The notes beneath the pieces were generated by a model. That model was not told the DNA's origin, did not search any database, and was given only the letters and a program-made list of their open reading frames with translations. From contig WBXJ01000022.1 of assembly GCA_008933045.1 (NCBI GenBank), positions 1 to 18,995 of the forward strand: a stretch of 18,995 bases of DNA. The letters run 5' to 3'. The position numbers and the translations under genes were made by a program. Source of the stretch: Verrucomicrobiota bacterium. Lineage in GTDB: Bacteria > Verrucomicrobiota > Verrucomicrobiia > Limisphaerales > SXQI01. Shown here piece after piece: positions 15,451 through 18,995 of this stretch (position 1 is the stretch's first letter; every line of letters begins with the position of its first letter).

Positions 15451-15461
15451 GCTCATCTTTC

Positions 15462-16736
15462 ATGACCTACGCGGAAGCCACTGTTTACGTTCAGTCGTTG
15501 GGACAATTCGGGATGGTGCTTGGGTTGGAAAGAATCCAACAGTTGAGTCAATTAGCCGGAAATCCTCATCAGGATTTAAAATTTATCCACGTCGCAGGTA
15601 CTAACGGCAAGGGATCGACGTGTGCTTTTTTGGAGAGCATTTTTCGCACGGCTGGGTTTCGCACGGCTCTCTACACATCACCTCATCTCGTTTCGTTCAC
15701 GGAACGGATTCAAATAAACCGTCAAAATATTTCCGAGGAGGAAGTCATCGCAGGAGTGCTCCGGTTAAAACCGTTGGCAGAAACTCTTGGATCAAACAAC
15801 CAGCCTACTTTTTTTGAGTTTGTCACTTTAATGGCTCTTTGTCATTTCGCTGACCAGAAGCCCGACATCATCATTTGGGAGACAGGGCTGGGTGGTCGGT
15901 TGGATGCTACCAATATTGTGACACCGTTGCTCAGCGTCATTACCAATATTCAATTAGATCACGAGAATTGGTTGGGAAGAACGTTACCTAAAATCGCATT
16001 CGAAAAGGCTGGAATTATTAAGCCTCAAATACCGGTGTTGATCGGCCCCGTGTCCGAGGATGTCCATCAGGTGATTGAAGAGGTGGCAAAAATTAACCAA
16101 GCCCCGCTCAACGTCTGCCAACCTGAGCGGCTCGAATCTCAAGTCTGGTTTCGTGAACTGCGCCTGCCGTTGATCGGACGATTTCAACGTTACAATGCGG
16201 CTTTAGCTGTGCAGGCGGTTTTCGAGTTGAACCAGAAATATCATGTCGAACAAAAGCACGTAGAAACAGGCTTGAGGAACACCGTGTGGTGGGGTCGATT
16301 ACAGATTGTGACGACTCAGAATGGACGGCAGATTCTACTCGATGGAGCCCACAACCCAGCAGGAGTGCGATCTCTTTGTGAGGCAGTGAGGGAGGAGTTT
16401 GGCGATCAGCAAATCACAGTCATCTTGGGCATCCTTCAGGACAAAGAGTGGCGAATCATGGCTCGAGAGTTAGCCGCCGTGGCTATAAGGATCATCACAG
16501 TTTCTGTTCCTAATTCTCGCACTGTCCCTGCGATTCAATTGTCCGAATTTCTCCAACCCATTTTCCCAAATTGTTCGATTGTCCCTGTTGGGTCAATGGC
16601 CGAAGCATTGGCCGCGACAGTCGATTCCCCTTTGACTCTAGTCGCTGGCTCACTCTACTTGATTGGTGAAACAATTGCTATTTTACAAGGAATCCCCGCC
16701 CATCATGAGCTCAATCAATGGATAGACCGCAGGTGA
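15462..16736 (+). CDS. folC: FolC, dihydrofolate synthase / folylpolyglutamate synthase
   Basis: FolC, a Mur-ligase-like ATP enzyme, adds glutamate to dihydropteroate and further glutamates to reduced folates. The 424-residue length is typical. Seen are the family start motif LGLERIQQL (20-28), the P-loop HVAGTNGKGST (43-53), YTSPHL (71-76) with the following SFTERIQIN, the Mg/substrate loop WETGLGGRLDATN, ITNIQLDHENWLG with the conserved His, FEKAGIIK, and the C-terminal LLDGAHNPAG with its conserved Asp, Gly, His and Asn. Whether it carries both activities cannot be told from sequence alone; most bacteria with one copy use it for both. It follows pyrG by 49 bases on the same strand and is likely cotranscribed. 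Its stop lies three bases from the stop of the opposite gene, leaving no room for a terminator between them. Confidence 0.93.
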   Translation: MTYAEATVYVQSLGQFGMVLGLERIQQLSQLAGNPHQDLKFIHVAGTNGKGSTCAFLESIFRTAGFRTALYTSPHLVSFTERIQINRQNISEEEVIAGVLRLKPLAETLGSNNQPTFFEFVTLMALCHFADQKPDIIIWETGLGGRLDATNIVTPLLSVITNIQLDHENWLGRTLPKIAFEKAGIIKPQIPVLIGPVSEDVHQVIEEVAKINQAPLNVCQPERLESQVWFRELRLPLIGRFQRYNAALAVQAVFELNQKYHVEQKHVETGLRNTVWWGRLQIVTTQNGRQILLDGAHNPAGVRSLCEAVREEFGDQQITVILGILQDKEWRIMARELAAVAIRIITVSVPNSRTVPAIQLSEFLQPIFPNCSIVPVGSMAEALAATVDSPLTLVAGSLYLIGETIAILQGIPAHHELNQWIDRR

Positions 16737-16739
16737 TTC

Positions 16740-18995
16740 TCAGCGTTTGACTGGAGCCCGTCCGTCTTTTGCTGAAGCACGAGTGCTCAGTGTTTTTTCA
16801 CCGACCCAACGGGTGTTCCAATGGGTTTTCCAACTCGTGTCGTAACCCTCAGGCAGAGGTTCGCGACCCAGTAGTTGATCATTCATGCCATGCCAAGGAA
16901 TCGGTTCGATTTGAGTTCCTGTGACGACGTGAAAATCAGAATCTTTGTCCCAACCATCTGCGTAGAGGTAAAAATTTTGCTGCCTGCCCTCAGATGGAGT
17001 CGGAATCTGATTAGCCGCAAATTGCAACGTGAGTTCGTCTCCTCCGCAGACGAGAACTAATGCGTCATCGCGTTTTTCAAGTAACGCATCGACTTCACCA
17101 TATCGTGTCGCCCAACCCGAGGGCGTAATTCGCCAAAAGGGTTGTTGGAAAACTGCATCGTAGATCGGTGTCAAGGGTTGGCTTGGGGGTAGATTGGCAA
17201 ACTCGCTGAACCCTCGCCAGTGAAGATCGGTTCGTGTGGGAGAGAGTTTGACGATGCGCGTCTCGGCGTTGCTCACTCGATCGAACAGTGCGGCGCGATC
17301 CCAGTGGATCTCGAAACCTGCCGTTAGTTTGAGTCGCCGTGCGTTCTTCGGGAGCTTTCCGGTGAGGTCGATGAGAATTGTCTTGGTTTTCCCCGCAGGT
17401 GCGCCTACATCGATTTCGAGGCGTTGCCATTCTCCCTGCGATGTTTCGACTTCGAGCACAGGAAATGGGAAGGGAAGGGAGGCGTCGTGCGAAGCAGCCA
17501 TGTTCGCCATACCACCCCCGAAGCGCAGCCACCCGGTTAATGCCAGAACAAGCGGTCGCTCCGAGTCGAGCAAACCAAAATCAAGAACGATGCCATGCAA
17601 TTCAGCAAGTCCTCTCAATTGAGGCGATCGTAATGAACGGGGTGAAATCATCTGCCCATCGATTTTACTTAACGTAGCCGTGATGTTTTTACCTTCGAGA
17701 TCCGTGGCATCAAGCAACATGCGCGGATTCCCGACAGTGACCAACTCCGGAACGGGATAAGGTTTGCGAGATCGAAGCTTGCTGGTGGAATGCACTTCGG
17801 TGCCTCGGGGATGATCAACCACGCAAAGCTTCACCTCATCTAAATAGAGCACCTCCCGTAGTTCCTCAGTCAGTTGAATTTCGTAATGATTGTTTCGAGG
17901 CCGAAATGTCTCACGGTTGCCGAGCCACACATATTCAAATGGATCCGCATCGATGTAGATACCTTCGACTGCTGGCAGACCGAGTGGGGCGGATCCGAGA
18001 ATATCGGTGACAAAACGATACCTTTCTCCATCCCAAACGTAGAGGTAAGGACAGGAACCCTCCGGCAAAATAAGTTCCGTTAACGTGATCGGGCCCTTCT
18101 CGACGTGTTGATCCAGCGACGGCACAGAAAGATTAAACCAATGCACAGTCACCGCATCCAATTGCTCAAATCGTCCAACGCCGATTTCAATGGGGAGCTT
18201 GGAGACGGTGCGAGTATTCCGCAGTCCACCGGTTCGAGTCTCAACCTTGACGCCGATTCCACTGGAGTTTGAGCGGTTTCCAACGAGTCTCACTTTCAAT
18301 TGACGATTGACTTGCGCACCTTCATTGCGCCAAAGCTGCAAACCTCCCAAGGCGGGAGCTACCAACAAATCTGAGTCTCCATCTTGATCAAAATCTGCGA
18401 AGTGAACCTCTGAGATTAAGCCTTGGATTTTGGCGAGACCGAGAACTGAAGTTTGATCCTCAAACCCTGAAGTTCCGAGGTTTCTATAAACGTGCAGCCC
18501 ATCGCCTACGGTGCAGATGTCTAACCAACCGTCGTTGTCGTAGTCCACCAGAACTATCGAAGTAACTAAGCTCGGAGGGATTGGCAGGAGTTGGTTTTCT
18601 TTCAAACCACCGAAGGCAATCGAAAGCTGTCGATCCATGAGGACCACCAGATCCGCACGGAGATCGTTATTCAAATCACCTGCCGCAAAAACTTGTCCTC
18701 TAGGCCAAGGGTTGCCTGTGTTTGTCGCTGTGAGAGATCCGCCTCGAATTTTCTGCATCAGCAGGGGAGCCTCTCCCTGTCGAGCCACGATGATGTCCAT
18801 CAAATCGTCGCTATTCCAATCCTCTACAGCCAGGTTGCCACTAATCGAGAGCGTGGTTGGGATGCCAGAAGTGGCAGTGATATCCTTGAACAAGAAATTA
18901 CCAAGATTCCTGAACAATCGCAGGTCGTTCGTTCGTGCGGTGACCGTCAACAGATCGAGTTTTCCAGAAAAATCGAGATCTACGAGCGCAGCATC
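16740..18995 (-). CDS. FG-GAP/VCBS repeat and ASPIC/UnbV (CRTAC1-like) protein with long unassigned C-terminal region (5' end outside window)
   Basis: The frame stays open to base 18995, encoding DAALVDLDFSGKLDLL before the internal TTG at 18950, so the N-terminus is outside; numbering is from 18950. The first 210 residues carry FG-GAP/VCBS beta-propeller blades with calcium-loop sequences: DWNSDDLMDI (44-53), DLNNDLRADL (92-101), DYDNDGWLDI (136-145) and DFDQDGDSDL (186-195), plus one more before 18950. An ASPIC/UnbV domain follows (about 216-285: NRSNSSGIGVKV through DAVTVHW and SLDQHVEKG). Residues 297-736 form a large region beginning PYLYVWDGERYRFVTDI, rich in Trp and Tyr, that I cannot assign to a named domain, although similar tails occur on related acidobacterial and verrucomicrobial proteins. 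Such proteins are normally exported; the role is unknown. No transmembrane segment is visible in this part. It converges on folC with three bases between stops. Confidence 0.85.
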   Translation of the reverse strand, partial: DAALVDLDFSGKLDLLTVTARTNDLRLFRNLGNFLFKDITATSGIPTTLSISGNLAVEDWNSDDLMDIIVARQGEAPLLMQKIRGGSLTATNTGNPWPRGQVFAAGDLNNDLRADLVVLMDRQLSIAFGGLKENQLLPIPPSLVTSIVLVDYDNDGWLDICTVGDGLHVYRNLGTSGFEDQTSVLGLAKIQGLISEVHFADFDQDGDSDLLVAPALGGLQLWRNEGAQVNRQLKVRLVGNRSNSSGIGVKVETRTGGLRNTRTVSKLPIEIGVGRFEQLDAVTVHWFNLSVPSLDQHVEKGPITLTELILPEGSCPYLYVWDGERYRFVTDILGSAPLGLPAVEGIYIDADPFEYVWLGNRETFRPRNNHYEIQLTEELREVLYLDEVKLCVVDHPRGTEVHSTSKLRSRKPYPVPELVTVGNPRMLLDATDLEGKNITATLSKIDGQMISPRSLRSPQLRGLAELHGIVLDFGLLDSERPLVLALTGWLRFGGGMANMAASHDASLPFPFPVLEVETSQGEWQRLEIDVGAPAGKTKTILIDLTGKLPKNARRLKLTAGFEIHWDRAALFDRVSNAETRIVKLSPTRTDLHWRGFSEFANLPPSQPLTPIYDAVFQQPFWRITPSGWATRYGEVDALLEKRDDALVLVCGGDELTLQFAANQIPTPSEGRQQNFYLYADGWDKDSDFHVVTGTQIEPIPWHGMNDQLLGREPLPEGYDTSWKTHWNTRWVGEKTLSTRASAKDGRAPVKR

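Noticed and set aside
17095..17622. Overlapping frames inside the last gene on both strands
   Set aside because: They are low-complexity shadows of the FG-GAP/ASPIC gene, which runs through without interruption.
1..18995. Defence system, prophage, insertion sequence, CRISPR array, tRNA or rRNA
   Set aside because: No transposase, integrase, nuclease-helicase pair, direct-repeat array or cloverleaf was seen; gaps are all under 180 bases and every long frame has an ordinary assignment.

Overview
The window reads as a compact bacterial chromosome segment, most likely from a member of the Verrucomicrobiota (PVC superphylum). The reasons are indirect: a secreted phosphoesterase ending in a C-terminal module of the kind seen on verrucomicrobial exported proteins, a large FG-GAP/ASPIC-UnbV protein, a DUF3500 protein, a TPR protein with a C-terminal motif familiar from planctomycete and verrucomicrobial relatives, and a kdsB-pyrG gene pair arranged as in Chlamydia. 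KdsB implies a Gram-negative envelope with Kdo-containing LPS. Base composition looks balanced by eye and even along the window, with no sign of a transferred island.

Layout. Bases 1-2475 (+) hold the 3' part of a multidomain purple-acid-phosphatase-like metallophosphoesterase; it converges on miaE (2472-3044, -), and the two stop codons share a CTAG. miaE diverges from a PfkB-type sugar kinase (3222-4307, +), which is separated from a converging gene by a perfect 34-bp palindromic terminator. A minus-strand group follows in transcription order: DUF3500 exported protein (8127-7093), rlmD (7079-5868), TPR protein (5796-4402). Divergent to it is a translationally coupled pair of exported M16 peptidase subunits (8262-11200, +): the first carries the zinc site and the second lacks it but keeps an Arg/Tyr pair. 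An ABC-F ATPase (11340-12950, +) comes next, then kdsB-pyrG-folC (13059-16736, +). The window ends in the truncated 5' side of a minus-strand FG-GAP/ASPIC-UnbV protein with a long C-terminal region I cannot name (16740-18995, -).

How the genes fit together. pyrG makes CTP and kdsB uses CTP to activate Kdo for lipid A/LPS, so their 4-bp overlap makes metabolic sense. The two M16 genes probably form one heterodimeric protease at the periplasm or outer membrane. rlmD, miaE and the ABC-F protein concern rRNA modification, tRNA modification and ribosome function, but they are scattered rather than one operon. The remaining genes are individual housekeeping or exported proteins.

I found no tRNA or rRNA gene, CRISPR array, insertion sequence, prophage gene, toxin-antitoxin pair or recognisable defence system. 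The largest stretch without a gene is 177 bases (3045-3221). Nothing here clearly forms a new multi-gene system; the most interesting unexplained items are the C-terminal module of the last protein, the duplicated DUF3500 protein and the split M16 protease.
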